Part shown: positions 8,896 through 19,100 of the stretch, in pieces | Layout: each line of letters opens with the position of its first letter | How positions within the stretch are numbered: position 1 is the first letter of the stretch | From: Clostridium sp. 1001271st1 H5 | GTDB taxonomy: Bacteria; Bacillota; Clostridia; Lachnospirales; Lachnospiraceae | Assembly: GCF_005845215.1 (NCBI RefSeq) | Contig: NZ_SPHO01000001.1 | Location: 107,050-171,049 of the forward strand | Reading direction: 5' to 3' | Length of the DNA stretch: 64,000 nucleotides | Notes under the pieces: model-generated | Databases searched by the model: none | What the model was told of the DNA's origin: nothing | What the model saw: only the letters and a program-made list of their open reading frames with translations | Translations under genes and position numbers: made by a program

Positions 8896-9442
8896 TAAAA
8901 AAATCCCCTTTCAAAAGCCGGCTGGCAATTTGTACAATCTGTTCCGTGTCTTCCATCCAGGCATTTTGCTGCCAGGTGCGGAGCATCTGGTAAGTCAGGC
9001 CGGCCAGATAACTTTCCAAATATGGGATTTCCTCCTGTGATTGTGATACCTGTTCTGCATAGAATGAAAACTCATTTTTGAAGAGATAGATGTTGTCGAT
9101 GGCAAAGATATGGGAAAGCTGGTTGTCGAAGAGTACGGACAAAAATTTTTTGTGTTCGCTCCAAAAGTGAAAATAGACGGCCAGCATCTCCTCTATGGTC
9201 GGCGGAAGATTCTCCAGCCCGCCGGTAAAGAGAGAAAAGAGGACATTTAAGGAGTGCTCCAGGATATCTTCTTTCTGGTTAAAATTGGTGTAAAAGGTCT
9301 GCCTGGACAGACCCGCGTTTTTTGTGATATCTTCAATCGTGATATCTTTTAGCGGACGTTTGAGGAGCAAATGAACCAAAGATCTGGCCAGAGCCGTTCT
9401 GGAACGGAGCGCCGCAGGGTTTGTTGTATTTTTGTTAATCAT
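8882..9442 (-). CDS. TetR/AcrR-family repressor of the efflux fusion
   Basis: 186 residues. The N-terminal helix-turn-helix (residues ~12-58) has the family pattern 'LKDITIEDITKNAGLSRQTFYTNFNQKEDIL'-like, and the C-terminal part resembles the TetR ligand-binding/dimerisation domain common in Firmicutes. ATG at 9442 follows GGAGGTGA. It is the first gene of the two-gene operon with the MFS fusion. A palindrome over its own -35 box (9485-9498) is the likely operator, so it probably represses itself and the pump until a ligand, perhaps a pump substrate, binds. Confidence 0.85.
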   Translation of the reverse strand: MINKNTTNPAALRSRTALARSLVHLLLKRPLKDITIEDITKNAGLSRQTFYTNFNQKEDILEHSLNVLFSLFTGGLENLPPTIEEMLAVYFHFWSEHKKFLSVLFDNQLSHIFAIDNIYLFKNEFSFYAEQVSQSQEEIPYLESYLAGLTYQMLRTWQQNAWMEDTEQIVQIASRLLKGDFFIENK

Positions 9443-9462
9443 TTTTTGTCACCTCCCAACAA

Positions 9463-9498
9463 ATTATAGCATAGCGAAAAAACTTTTACAAGTGTAAA
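9463..9498 (-). promoter_or_regulatory. Promoter and TetR operator
   Basis: On the complement, TTGTAA (9486-9491), 17 bases, TATAAT (9463-9468). The perfect palindrome TTTACA-N2-TGTAAA (9485-9498) covers the -35 box and is the probable TetR operator. Confidence 0.65.
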
Positions 9499-9726
9499 TG
9501 TTTTCTGCCGCTCTCTTGGATTCTATGGATATCATGCTGGCTTGGGACGGCAGTTGCGCTGTCCTCCGGTTAAGAAAGAACGGAGATTTGGAATTTGTTT
9601 TGTGTATTGACGATTTCTTTTTCTTCAAAAGGGGTAGTGAATAATCGAAACGGCAACTCTCATCTCAGGGGATTTCATCATCTGGTGTCTATTTAAATAA
9701 ATATTGTAACGTGTCTACCAGTCATC

Positions 9727-9754
9727 GGACTGCTTTTAGTGGCGGTCCTTTTTT
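9727..9754 (+). terminator. Small rho-independent terminator or attenuator
   Basis: GGACTGC (9727-9733) pairs with GCGGTCC (9742-9748), one G·U, 8-nt loop, then six T. It stands only ~45 bases before the start of the small gene at 9799. No coding gene ends just before it (9499-9726 shows none), so it may act as a leader attenuator. Confidence 0.5.
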
Positions 9755-9798
9755 AATTGGAGGTGAAAGATGCAGATATATATCAGGAGGGAGACGGT

Positions 9799-9984
9799 AT
9801 GATTCCAATTGCAGCAGGAGTGCGGTCAGATATCAAGGCACTGGCAGGATGTCTGGAGGACTGCATGCCATTTAAGGATGGCCATATGGAACGAATCAAT
9901 GCACTGGAGCGGATTATAGATGCGTGGACCGAAGAAGAAAAGGCACGTTTCGAAGCTGCCCTCAGGCTGGAGCATGTGTTCTAA
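9799..9984 (+). CDS. small hypothetical protein (61 aa)
   Basis: ATG at 9799 follows AGGAGGGAGA with good spacing. A longer frame from a TTG at 9757 exists but has no matching ribosome-binding site. The product is charged and helical ('INALERIIDAWTEEEKARF'), with no membrane segment and no family that I recognise. Just upstream, a 10-codon frame (ATG at 9770, MQIYIRRETV) with its own GGAGGTG ends in an ATGA overlap with this start, as in coupled leader peptides. Confidence 0.5.
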   Translation: MIPIAAGVRSDIKALAGCLEDCMPFKDGHMERINALERIIDAWTEEEKARFEAALRLEHVF

Positions 9985-10130
9985 TATACTGCTTCGCAAT
10001 TTCCAGATGGCAGCAGAGGAGATATGGTTTGCAGAGAAATCCGATGAATCCTTTCATGTTAAATGATAGGCGGGCGGCCTGATGTTTAATTTAGGAAAAA
10101 TTAATATGTTCGAAAGAAAATCAACGCCTT

Positions 10131-10159
10131 TTGATACAACTTTGAAACAACTTTATGTT
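10131..10159 (+). promoter_or_regulatory. Promoter of the lipoprotein gene
   Basis: TTGATA (10131-10136), 17 bases, TATGTT (10154-10159); start of transcription about 80 bases before the ATG at 10249. 9985-10130 has no recognisable gene. Confidence 0.4.
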
Positions 10160-10248
10160 ATTCTAAGACAGAACAGAAAACATACTGGTAATCCTTGTTT
10201 TCTAATTGGCTGGAGCTGAAAGCGGTTGTGGCCGGAAAGGTGGAGATT

Positions 10249-10986
10249 ATGAAATTAAGCAAATTATGGATTGTGGCTGGTGTTCTGCTTCTTACTGCCT
10301 GTCAGCCAGAACAGACGCCCACAGGAAGCCGGTGTGCCAGTATAGGGACAACCGTTGCTGAGGCTGTTACCCAGGAGGGGACGGACACCCGGTATAGGAC
10401 TGCTCCCAGTGGAACAGCGAAAGACGAGGAGGGTACTACTCACGGTAAGATACCGGAAGAAGTTCCGGCAGGAACAAGCACTTCCGGAGAAGCAAAACTT
10501 CCGGATGTGTTTCCCTTGGAATTCGTATTCAGCAGCGGGGCCGGCGCGTGGAGAACTGATATTGTATTAAATCAGGATGGATCGTTTAACGGAGCATACC
10601 TTGATTCCGATATGGGAGACCGCGGAGACGACTATCCTAGAGGAACGCAGTATATCTGTGATTTCAGCGGACAGTTTGGTAATATCAGGCAGATGGACAG
10701 CCATACATATACCATGACATTATCTAAAATCACAGCAGAAAAAGAAAACGGTGTTGAATGGATTGAAGATGGTATCCTGAACAAATATTCTGAACCATAT
10801 GGCATGGAGGACGGTACGGAGTATCTTTTGTATACGCCGGATACAAAGATTGCGGAAGTGCCGGAAGATTTCCTCAATTGGTACCCTGGTTGGAATTTTG
10901 TGGATGAAGACGGGAATCAGCCGGACACACTGTCATGCTATGGGATTTATAATGTAAAAATGGGATACGGATTTTTTGTTTATTAA
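10249..10986 (+). CDS. putative lipoprotein of unknown function
   Basis: 245 residues from ATG 10249 (AAAGGTGGAG upstream; an 18-codon longer frame has no ribosome-binding site). Signal peptide with lipobox LLTAC makes Cys-18 the likely lipid anchor. Residues ~25-85 are a Thr/Gly/Glu-rich linker. Residues ~85-240 are a beta-rich domain with 'FPLEFVFSSGAGAWRTDI', 'LNQDGSFNGAYLDSDMGDRG' and 'YICDFSGQFGNI', a layout I associate with uncharacterised Lachnospiraceae lipoproteins. Monocistronic; displayed on the outer face of the membrane. Confidence 0.7.
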   Translation: MKLSKLWIVAGVLLLTACQPEQTPTGSRCASIGTTVAEAVTQEGTDTRYRTAPSGTAKDEEGTTHGKIPEEVPAGTSTSGEAKLPDVFPLEFVFSSGAGAWRTDIVLNQDGSFNGAYLDSDMGDRGDDYPRGTQYICDFSGQFGNIRQMDSHTYTMTLSKITAEKENGVEWIEDGILNKYSEPYGMEDGTEYLLYTPDTKIAEVPEDFLNWYPGWNFVDEDGNQPDTLSCYGIYNVKMGYGFFVY

Positions 10987-11302
10987 TTTTGTTATTATCC
11001 CTCACAGGAACTGCTGGAGAACGCCCCATCTCCAAAATAACATGCTTGATACTTTCAAAACAATATTCCAGCGCCATCCTGAAGTTGATTCCGGTTTCTT
11101 CTGTAATTTGACATTCGAAGCAGAGGACACCGTCAACCTTCAGGGCGCTGACGCAGGCCCATTATGTAGCCTTTAAAATGATTGAAGGACAATAGGCCAA
11201 AGAGGAGTTATCCGGGGCCGTGAGATGGTGGCAGTGGGAGGAGGGTCCTAGTGATGAAATGTCTGCAATATTTAACACTCTATAATATATGAAACCCAAA
11301 AA
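10987..11302. other. Intergenic stretch with no firm gene
   Basis: About 315 bases between the lipoprotein and an AT-rich orphan gene. Short frames exist on both strands (for example on the minus strand over 10874-11077), but none has a ribosome-binding site or a recognisable family. A decayed gene is possible. Confidence 0.4.
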
Positions 11303-11815
11303 ATGTTTATTGAGTTTGTCTCAGTTCTTTTTTTGAAGCTATTTCTAGCAGAAGTATTTCATATAAATTTTAATGAACTGTTTAGTATTGAAATATATTT
11401 GAGAACGATTATTGTTGTATGGCTAATATACCATGCACTGCAAGTAAAACACAGCAATAGTTTATATAATAGAATAAAAAGGATTGAGAAGATAAAAAGT
11501 GGGGAATATCTAAGAAATCCCAATATAATTTTTCAGGAAGAGATTAACAAGTGCAATTATGGTATAGATGCTCAAAAAGAAACGCTTGGTATATTGAAAG
11601 CATTTTCGCCAATGGCATTTATTGTCTTGTTAGCAGGCAGATTTCTTGATAATGTAGAAGTCGATAAATATACTTCTTTATTTTTTGGGGTTTTGATATT
11701 ATATTTTTATAAGGTATGGAAATGTAATAAAAAGCTGAGAACTATTATGTATAATAAGTGTCAGTTTGAAAACGAATGGAATGATTATAAACAAAACTCA
11801 GTAAAATCGCAATGA
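11303..11815 (+). CDS. AT-rich hypothetical membrane protein
   Basis: 170 residues, not recognised. Hydrophobic segments lie at about 4-22, 30-46 and 103-145; between them is a charged helical stretch ('SLYNRIKRIEKIKSGEYL'). Codons are much richer in A/T than in the flanking genes, which suggests recent transfer. No clear Shine-Dalgarno precedes the ATG at 11303, so the N-terminus may be misplaced or lost. No partner gene is evident. Confidence 0.4.
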   Translation: MFIEFVSVLFLKLFLAEVFHINFNELFSIEIYLRTIIVVWLIYHALQVKHSNSLYNRIKRIEKIKSGEYLRNPNIIFQEEINKCNYGIDAQKETLGILKAFSPMAFIVLLAGRFLDNVEVDKYTSLFFGVLILYFYKVWKCNKKLRTIMYNKCQFENEWNDYKQNSVKSQ

Positions 11816-11889
11816 GCTATGGACACTGTTTGATTGTGTGGTGAAGAACAGGCGGCGACTTAGCCAAGCAATGGAGTTAACTATAAATC

Positions 11890-11941
11890 AGGCATTGTAG
11901 CGTTTCCTGTTTAAGAAGATTAAGGAACAGCTGCAATGCCT
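11890..11941. terminator. Long hairpin between convergent genes
   Basis: AGGCATTGTAGC (11890-11901) pairs with GCTGCAATGCCT (11930-11941), one G·U; an inner TTCCT/AGGAA stem extends it. It separates the AT-rich gene (plus) from the GntR gene ending at 11970 (minus). No clear U-run follows on either side. Confidence 0.4.
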
Positions 11942-11969
11942 GTATAATGTGGGGCCGGAATATAAGTCA

Positions 11970-13385
11970 TTATTTCTTTTTCAGCGTCAATCCCAATTTC
12001 TCCTTTTCCGCTTCAATCATTCGTCTGGCATCTTCCTCATCCTGATAATAGATTTCCTCCCAGTATTCAGCAAAACCGGCTATATCACCATCTCTCAATA
12101 ATCGCTCGCCCTTCTGTACCAGTGGGACATATTTGAGATGGAGCCCGTATGCATCCGTGTGCTGCAGGGCCAGCGGATGGCCCCAGGCCAGCAGTTCATG
12201 TAAAATACGGAAGCATTCCCGCACAGTGAGCAATGGACAGCTCCTTTCTATAAAAACGAGAACAGCTCCGAATGCTATGTAACTCCGCCCCTGCTCCCGC
12301 AGTTCCTCAAATGACCGGGCCAGTGCGTTTAACCTGTCTGGGGTAAGTGTTTCCAGGGTACATAGGAGTACCTGGCGAATCATCAGGGTCATTAACTGCA
12401 GACCCTCCAAAAAATAGCGGACGCCTGCCCTGACATCCGGCATGGATAAATCCACAGGAGTTGCGACTGTATTGACGAGGGTTCCCTTCCCCTGAAAGGA
12501 GGAGGTGATGCCTAACCCATTCAGTATATAAATCGCCCGCCGGACTGTGTTCAGACCCATATGGTATTCCCTGGCCAACGTTGGATTGGAGGGAAGGTAG
12601 CTTCCCGCCGGATACTGGCCTCTTACGATTGCGTGGATAAGCTGTGCAACCAAAGTGTAGCGGCGCTGTGGGTGCGGCCGGTCAAGGCGCCATTGAAAGA
12701 AAGAGGGTTCTGTATAATCCAGACAATCGTCCAGGCGGGCCTTTTGGATAAAACCGTACACCTGACGGAGCGGTTCTGCTGCTTCATACTTTTGTTTCAA
12801 GCGCCTGATAGCCTCCCCCTGCGGCTCGTGCAGCAGTGCGCTGCGCGATTCGGCGTCATCCCCCTCCCGCATTAAATAGGGAAAACGGAGGTAACGAATC
12901 ATTTCCCAATATAGATTTTGAATCAGGCTGTTGTCCAGCGTATTCATGGCATACAAGTATAACTGGGCCTGCACAGAAGCTGCGCCGGGCCGGGGATGTT
13001 TCAGTTCTTTTATAAATTCAGCCCACTCATCGCTGCTCAGACTTTGCAGCCGCCAATCCCAAAATGGTTCAAATATCAACCGCCCTGCTTCAATCAAATC
13101 TCTGATGCCTGCCTCACGGGGAACAAAATACCGGGCAGCATTTTCACGATACTGGTTAGAATCAGCCTGATAAACAATACTGGCCGATTTTTTACCTTCA
13201 ATTTTAATATAACCCTCATCTTCTAAAAGCGCCAGAGCAGCGCGTGCCGTTGATGGTGCAATCCGGAATAACTTCGAGATTGTCAGAATCGTTGGCAGGC
13301 TGTCGCCATAAGCGTAAAACCCGTAGAGTATCCTGGCCTTATAGCATTCATAGGCAACAGTATACCGGCCTTTATCAACTTCCAC
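11970..13385 (-). CDS. GntR-type regulator with two winged-helix domains (copy 1)
   Basis: 471 residues. First winged helix at ~5-72 ('LPTILTISKLFRIAPSTARA', 'ALLEDEGYIKIEGKK'), then a helical middle, then a second GntR winged helix at ~245-315 ('GQYPAGSYLPSNPTLAREYH', 'NTVRRAIYILNGLGI'), and a C-terminal helical domain of ~150 residues. Two GntR DNA-binding domains in one chain is not the usual architecture, where one wHTH precedes an effector domain. GTG at 13385 is preferred: AGAGGGAT precedes it at the right distance and the N-terminus then aligns with the copies at 26070 and 40234. It is divergent from the DGC/kinase operon starting at 13659 and probably regulates it. The ligand is unknown. 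Confidence 0.8.
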   Translation of the reverse strand: MEVDKGRYTVAYECYKARILYGFYAYGDSLPTILTISKLFRIAPSTARAALALLEDEGYIKIEGKKSASIVYQADSNQYRENAARYFVPREAGIRDLIEAGRLIFEPFWDWRLQSLSSDEWAEFIKELKHPRPGAASVQAQLYLYAMNTLDNSLIQNLYWEMIRYLRFPYLMREGDDAESRSALLHEPQGEAIRRLKQKYEAAEPLRQVYGFIQKARLDDCLDYTEPSFFQWRLDRPHPQRRYTLVAQLIHAIVRGQYPAGSYLPSNPTLAREYHMGLNTVRRAIYILNGLGITSSFQGKGTLVNTVATPVDLSMPDVRAGVRYFLEGLQLMTLMIRQVLLCTLETLTPDRLNALARSFEELREQGRSYIAFGAVLVFIERSCPLLTVRECFRILHELLAWGHPLALQHTDAYGLHLKYVPLVQKGERLLRDGDIAGFAEYWEEIYYQDEEDARRMIEAEKEKLGLTLKKK

Positions 13386-13576
13386 TTTTATCCCTCTCAA
13401 TATTTATATTTTCGCAGCTGTTCACAGATGGAACAGATAATGATTCTTATACTCCATATAAGTTTACTACAAAAAATACGTTCTAACAAGCTCTGTCATA
13501 TATTGGGAATATCAACCCATTTCCGTAAGTCATTAATCTCCAACAACAAAAAATTCCAAATAAATGCATGGAATGT

Positions 13577-13605
13577 TTTACATAGCGGCTGTTTTTTGTT
13601 ATAAT
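13577..13605 (+). promoter_or_regulatory. Promoter of module A (cyclase/kinase operon)
   Basis: TTTACA (13577-13582), exactly 17 bases, TATAAT (13600-13605). It drives the operon beginning at 13659 and lies in the divergent gap with the GntR gene. The gap 13386-13576 is AT-rich with no other gene. Confidence 0.7.
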
Positions 13606-13658
13606 ATAAAACACTAAATATGTATATGGGCAGAGTTGCGGATGAAGGGGTGAGTGTA

Positions 13659-14864
13659 ATGCTGTCTGATAGCTATATAGGCTGGGGGCTGGCGTTGCCC
13701 ATCTGCCTGTTTTTGGTCTATGGTTTTACTTCCATAAGGACAATGGAGACCCTGGGCTACCCACAAAAAAATGTCTTTTTTACTTGGCTGACTGGCGCCA
13801 TACCAGGCGGGCTGCTGTTTACCTTCTGGTGCTCCTTCAATATTCCACTGATGCCGGTCTATATGATTGCATTCTTTTGCCACATGCTTCACTGGCATTA
13901 TACAAGGAACACCTGGGAGGAGAAGCTGTTTGCAATCAACCTGTTACATATCATCACCATGTCAATCCATATGACACTAATCGGACTGTGTGCTTTGGCA
14001 CTGAAGGTCCCAATGGGCGATGTGATTGGACGGCCTTCCTGGCGGATTATTACGATTTCTGTGGCGGTCTCTGCCCGCGTTCTGACTGATTTGCTGCTTC
14101 CTCACCGCGGGCTGCCACTGGAGGTAATACGCACCCAGACGGGTGCCGCGGAGAAAGAGCCCTTTATGGCCTTTCTGTGGTTTTGCAGTATTTTTATGTG
14201 TTTAGACAGCCTGCTTTGTCAGACAAGCATTAAGTGGACCATGCTGCCTGTGCTGCTCATTATATGTATGGTGTTTAAGCAGTTTTTTATCCTGCGCTGC
14301 CTGGTGCACCTATATTCCGTGATGCGGGCCCACCATTTTGAAGACCAGCATAAAGCGCTGGAGGCGGAGCTGGAACAGCAAAATCAACAGGCCGCGGCCT
14401 TACAGAGCAAACGTGACGTGGATGCCCTGACCGGGATATACTCACGCCGGTATTTTATGGAACAAATGGAAGGTTTTCTGTCACAGGGAGGGGGCCAAGG
14501 CGGTGCCCTGGTCTATATAGACCTGGACCGCCTCAAGCAGATTAACGATACTCTGGGACACACCATGGGCGACCAGTACCTCATTGTGTTTGCCCATACC
14601 TTTGGTGCATATTTGGGGGCAGAAGATGTATTTGCCCGGTTAGGCGGAGATGAATTTGCCGTCCTGCTTCCTGACTGCTGTGAGAACGATGCCAGAATCC
14701 GGCTGGAGGAAATACGATTCCGGCTGGCCCGAAAGGAATGCTGCGGAAACACTATTTCATTCAGCTTTGGCGTGGCAGGTATAACTGGGACACAAAATAA
14801 TGCAGCTGAACTGATTCGTTGCGCAGATTTGGATATGTATCGCGACAAGGAGCAGCGGCGGTAG
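13659..14864 (+). CDS. 7-TM diguanylate cyclase (GGDEF), no I-site
   Basis: Makes c-di-GMP from two GTP. 401 residues from ATG 13659 (GAAGGGGTGAG upstream; the 13 extra upstream codons lack a site). About seven membrane helices fill residues 1-215, an orphan 7-TM sensor. A short coiled linker (~220-250) leads to the GGDEF domain (~251-400): 'DVDALTGIYSRRYFMEQM', then an intact GGDEF at ~329-333. Nine residues before it the inhibitory RxxD site is replaced by GAED, so product inhibition is probably lost. First gene of module A; the next cyclase starts 15 bases later. Confidence 0.9.
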   Translation: MLSDSYIGWGLALPICLFLVYGFTSIRTMETLGYPQKNVFFTWLTGAIPGGLLFTFWCSFNIPLMPVYMIAFFCHMLHWHYTRNTWEEKLFAINLLHIITMSIHMTLIGLCALALKVPMGDVIGRPSWRIITISVAVSARVLTDLLLPHRGLPLEVIRTQTGAAEKEPFMAFLWFCSIFMCLDSLLCQTSIKWTMLPVLLIICMVFKQFFILRCLVHLYSVMRAHHFEDQHKALEAELEQQNQQAAALQSKRDVDALTGIYSRRYFMEQMEGFLSQGGGQGGALVYIDLDRLKQINDTLGHTMGDQYLIVFAHTFGAYLGAEDVFARLGGDEFAVLLPDCCENDARIRLEEIRFRLARKECCGNTISFSFGVAGITGTQNNAAELIRCADLDMYRDKEQRR

Positions 14865-14879
14865 ATAGGAGGTGGAACA

Positions 14880-16142
14880 TTGGATTTGCGTCAAGTATTG
14901 GAAACTGTCATAATTGCCTTGGCTGCTGTGACCTATTTTTATTTTAACTGGAGGTATTTTTGCTTTGTAAAGGCGCAAAAACAAATGAAAAGCTTGGGTG
15001 TCCGCTATGTCTTATTATGCTTTGTCCTCAACTATATCATTTTTGTAGTCTGCAGTATACTGGAATTACATCTGGTCGCCAATTGGTCCATCTTTGCAGC
15101 GGCGCTCTTACTGGAAACCCTGCTGTATACCGGCCGGGATAGACGATGTTCTCTGTTCAGTACGCTTACCGGCATCATCTGCGGCTTAGCAATTAATATC
15201 CTTTGCCGTGCAGTAATCTCCATTCTCACCGGCCTGCCGCTTCAAAATTTTGATAACCACACCAGATATCTGGGTAACCTGAAGGGCATTCCCGTGCCTT
15301 TAGGCTTTCTATTCACAGGGATTATTCTCCGTGTCTTCACCAGACCAGCTTATATTCACCGGCTGAGGCTAATCCTGCGCTACCCCAAGCATCAGAAATT
15401 CCTCTTGGAAATGATGGCAGGCCTATTCTTTTACCTCTTTCTAAACCTGATTCTCTACTCCGCCCCCTACAACGACCTGCTGCTCAAGGGCTGGAGTATT
15501 AAATCCTGTCTGTTTGCTATCATCGGATATCATATTGCTATTTGGTACACTTGGCGCATATGCCTTTTGACGGATTACCAACATAAAAATAAGGCAATGG
15601 AGCATGAACTGGCGGCCTGGCAGCAGATTGTACCTCAGCTGTATCAGGATGCTGTACATGATGGACTGACAGGGCTTTTTAACCGTCAGCATGCACTGGA
15701 GGTGCTGGCATCCCTGTTTAACCAGGGCATTCCCTTTCTTCTCTGCTTTGTGGATTTGGATTGTCTGAAACAGATGAATGATGTATATGGCCATACCGAA
15801 GGGGACCGCTACCTCAGGACTGTTTCGGACCAGCTCCGCCACATGTTCCGAAGAAATCAGGATATGCTGTTTCGTTATGGTGGCGATGAGTTCCTGTGTC
15901 TCATACGCGGTTTGCCAATGGATGAGGTAGAGCGGAGACTTGCAGATGTAAATGAGAGGCTGGCCAGGCAGGAGGGTGAAGGATTTCTCCTTCCCATTTC
16001 CGTCAGCTATGGGGTGGCTGACAGTCGTCTGTTCTCCGGGGCCGCACAGCTCATTGCGGAGGCGGACAAAAAAATGTATGAACAAAAGCAGCGGAAACGG
16101 AATGATAGAAATAAAGGGCTCTGGAAAGGAACACGAGGATGA
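14880..16142 (+). CDS. 7-TM diguanylate cyclase (GGDEF), I-site present
   Basis: Starts at TTG 14880 with a near-perfect AGGAGGTG. About seven membrane helices in residues 1-235, then a GGDEF domain: 'AVHDGLTGLFNRQHALEVLA', 'DLDCLKQMNDVYGHTEGDRY', GGDEF at ~334-338. The I-site RNQD sits at the right distance before GGDEF, so this paralogue should be feedback-inhibited by c-di-GMP, unlike its neighbour. It ends in an ATGA overlap with the hybrid kinase gene, a sign of translational coupling. Confidence 0.9.
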   Translation: MDLRQVLETVIIALAAVTYFYFNWRYFCFVKAQKQMKSLGVRYVLLCFVLNYIIFVVCSILELHLVANWSIFAAALLLETLLYTGRDRRCSLFSTLTGIICGLAINILCRAVISILTGLPLQNFDNHTRYLGNLKGIPVPLGFLFTGIILRVFTRPAYIHRLRLILRYPKHQKFLLEMMAGLFFYLFLNLILYSAPYNDLLLKGWSIKSCLFAIIGYHIAIWYTWRICLLTDYQHKNKAMEHELAAWQQIVPQLYQDAVHDGLTGLFNRQHALEVLASLFNQGIPFLLCFVDLDCLKQMNDVYGHTEGDRYLRTVSDQLRHMFRRNQDMLFRYGGDEFLCLIRGLPMDEVERRLADVNERLARQEGEGFLLPISVSYGVADSRLFSGAAQLIAEADKKMYEQKQRKRNDRNKGLWKGTRG

Positions 16143-19100
16143 GTAATATAGCGACAAAAATGACAGCGCTGGAAACTGTGCAGGCGTTTTGCAGTGCTTG
16201 GTTTGAAGAGCGCAACGCAGATAAGGCCCACTTTTTTCTGGCTCCTGATGAGGTCTGCTTCGTGGGCACGGGTGAGGATGAATTTGCCTATAGCTCCGAG
16301 GAAATGAAGGAGTATTTAATACGGGACTTGCAGGAGATTCCGGAGCCCTTTTCGTTTGAACTTATGCTTTTTCAGGAGCAGGTAATCGATGAACGGACCA
16401 GAAATATATCCATAGGGATTACTCTCAAAAATACAAAGTACAGCTGGAGGCTGCGGGCGTTTTTTACATTGGTCCGGATACATGAGCATTGGAGATTCCG
16501 TACACTGTGGTTTGCCGAGCCTGGAAACAGCCAGTGCGGTGAAGAACACTATCCGCGTGCATTGGTTATGGAAAACATAGCCCGGCAGAGGCAGGCCCAG
16601 GCCGAGGTTATGCACCTATACAATAACGTTCCCGGTGCGGTGTTCAGGGTCCGGTTCGATGAGGGGTTTTCCGTTGCCGATGCCAATGACGGTCTATACG
16701 AATTCCTGGGGTACACCCGCGAGGAGTTTGGAGCGCTGGGAAACCAGATGGCTGCGGTTATTTATCCGGGAGACTTAGAAGCTGTACGGGCAAGGCTGAT
16801 TGCAGGTGGGGGACGCGGGGAAACCATCCGGGATGAACACCGGCTGGTCTGTAAAGACGGCAGTATTAAATGGGTGTCACTGAAGGCTCAGCTCTTGTCC
16901 GGTGATGATGGCAATCAGTATTTCTACGGTGTTTTTGTAGATATAACAGAAGAAAAGCTGTCCCAGGAACGGGTCCGGGAGCTTTATGAAAAGGAACTGG
17001 CCTATTTTGCCCAGACGGCTTCTGCGGAGGGGAGCATCCAGGGCAAGGTCAATGTGACAAAGGATATGGTGGAAAGTTATCAGGCCACGGCTGCCTCGGC
17101 TATCACCCGGCTGGGGGACACCTATGAGCAGGCTATCCACAATTTTGCGTCTTCCGCGGTGGACACCGAATATGGCAGCCATATCCGCAGGACCCTGGGG
17201 CGGGCCCGGGTATTGGACTGCGTTGCTGCCGGAGAGACGGATATCCACTTTGAATTCCTCCGCAGGCGCAATGACGGAGGAGCTTTCTGGAGTAAAACAA
17301 ACTACAGGTTCCATCAAAATCCGGAGAGCGGCGATGTGATTGCTTTCTTCTATACTGTTGACGTTACAGAGCAGAAAATGCAGGAGCAGCTTATCAATAA
17401 AGTGACCGAATTGGATTATGAGATTATTTCCGACATCGACATCTATAATGATACCTACCATGTGGTATCCTTCCACCCCGGAACCGAGAGCATGATGCCT
17501 GGGAAAGGCCGGTTTCAGGAGGAAGCCAGAAATATTGCAAATAACACTATGGAGGCGGAGGCTCAGAAGGAGTATCTTTCTAAGCTGGATTTTACATATA
17601 TGCAGAAGGCGTTATCCGGGCAGAGCAGCTACAATTTTATGGCGGAAACCCGCGATGAATACGGGAATCCCCGGGTTAAACGGTACCAGATTTTTTATAT
17701 CAGTGAGGAACTGGGCCGGGTCTGTATTGCGCGCACGGATGTCACCGACATCATCCGTCAGGAGCAGCAGCAAAGAGCGTCTCTGGCCGCCGCACTTGCT
17801 GCTGCAAAACAAGCCAATGCAGCCAAGACGGATTTCCTTTCCCGCATGAGCCATGAAATCCGCACACCTATGAACGCCATCATTGGCATGAGCGCTATTG
17901 CTGCCCAGTCCATCGGAGATGATGAACATGTGGCAGACTGTATTTCTAAAATAGGTATCTCCTCCCGTTTTCTGCTCTCCCTCATCAATGACATCCTGGA
18001 CATGAGCAGGATTGAGAGCGGCAAGATGCTCCTTAAAAACGAAAAAATCCCCACTGAGGAGTTCCTGAAGGGCCTAAACGATATCTGCTACGGTCAGGCA
18101 GCCGCCAAAGGGGTTGAGTATGAGTGCATCGTGGACCCCACTCTGGATGATTTTTATATCGGCGATGCCATGAAACTGCAGCAGGTTCTTATCAACATCC
18201 TATCCAATGCCATCAAGTTTACCGGTGAAGGCGGTAAGGTTACATTTTCTGCTGCTCCGCATAGAAAGACAAAGGACGGCGCGAAACTGCGCTTTATCAT
18301 AAATGATACGGGAATTGGAATGGATGAAGAGTTTCTGCCCCGCATATTTGAGCCATTTTCCCAGGAGTCCATTGGCACGACAGCGCTGTATGGCGGTACC
18401 GGGCTGGGCCTATCGATTTCCAAAAATATCGTGGACATGATGGGCGGCCGAATCAATGTGCGGACAATCAAGGGAATCGGTTCAGAGTTTACAGTGGATA
18501 TAAAACTGGGAGTTACGGAGGAAGCAAAACTCCGCTATGCCAAGAAGAAAATCAACTATAATTTTTCCCGTCTTAAAACCCTGGTGGTGGACGATGATGT
18601 GGCTGTTTGTGAAAGTGCGGTCGGAACGCTCCGGGAGATGGGAGTCACCGCCCAGTGGGTGGACAGCGGTTATAAAGCAGTGAACCGGGTACAGGAGCTT
18701 TGGGGTACCGGCGACCATTTTGATATGGTCCTGATTGACTGGAAAATGCCGGAGATGGATGGGATTGAGACTGCCCGCAGAATCAGGACCATTGTAGGGC
18801 CGGATGTCACCATCATCATCATGACTGCCTACGACTGGGCGGCCATTGAACATGAAGCGAAGCTGGCTGGTGTCAACCTGCTGATGAGTAAGCCTATGTT
18901 TAAGTCTTCTCTGGTTTCCGTGTTTACCAAAGTGCTGGGAGAGCAGGATGAGCAGGCAGTCCGGAAACAGACGGCTGAATATGACTTTACAGGACGGCGG
19001 ATTCTCTTAGTAGAAGACAATGCAATCAACACCGAAGTAGCTGCCGCACTGCTTGAGAATAAAAACTTTTTTGTGGAAACAGCGGAAAACGGATTGCGGG

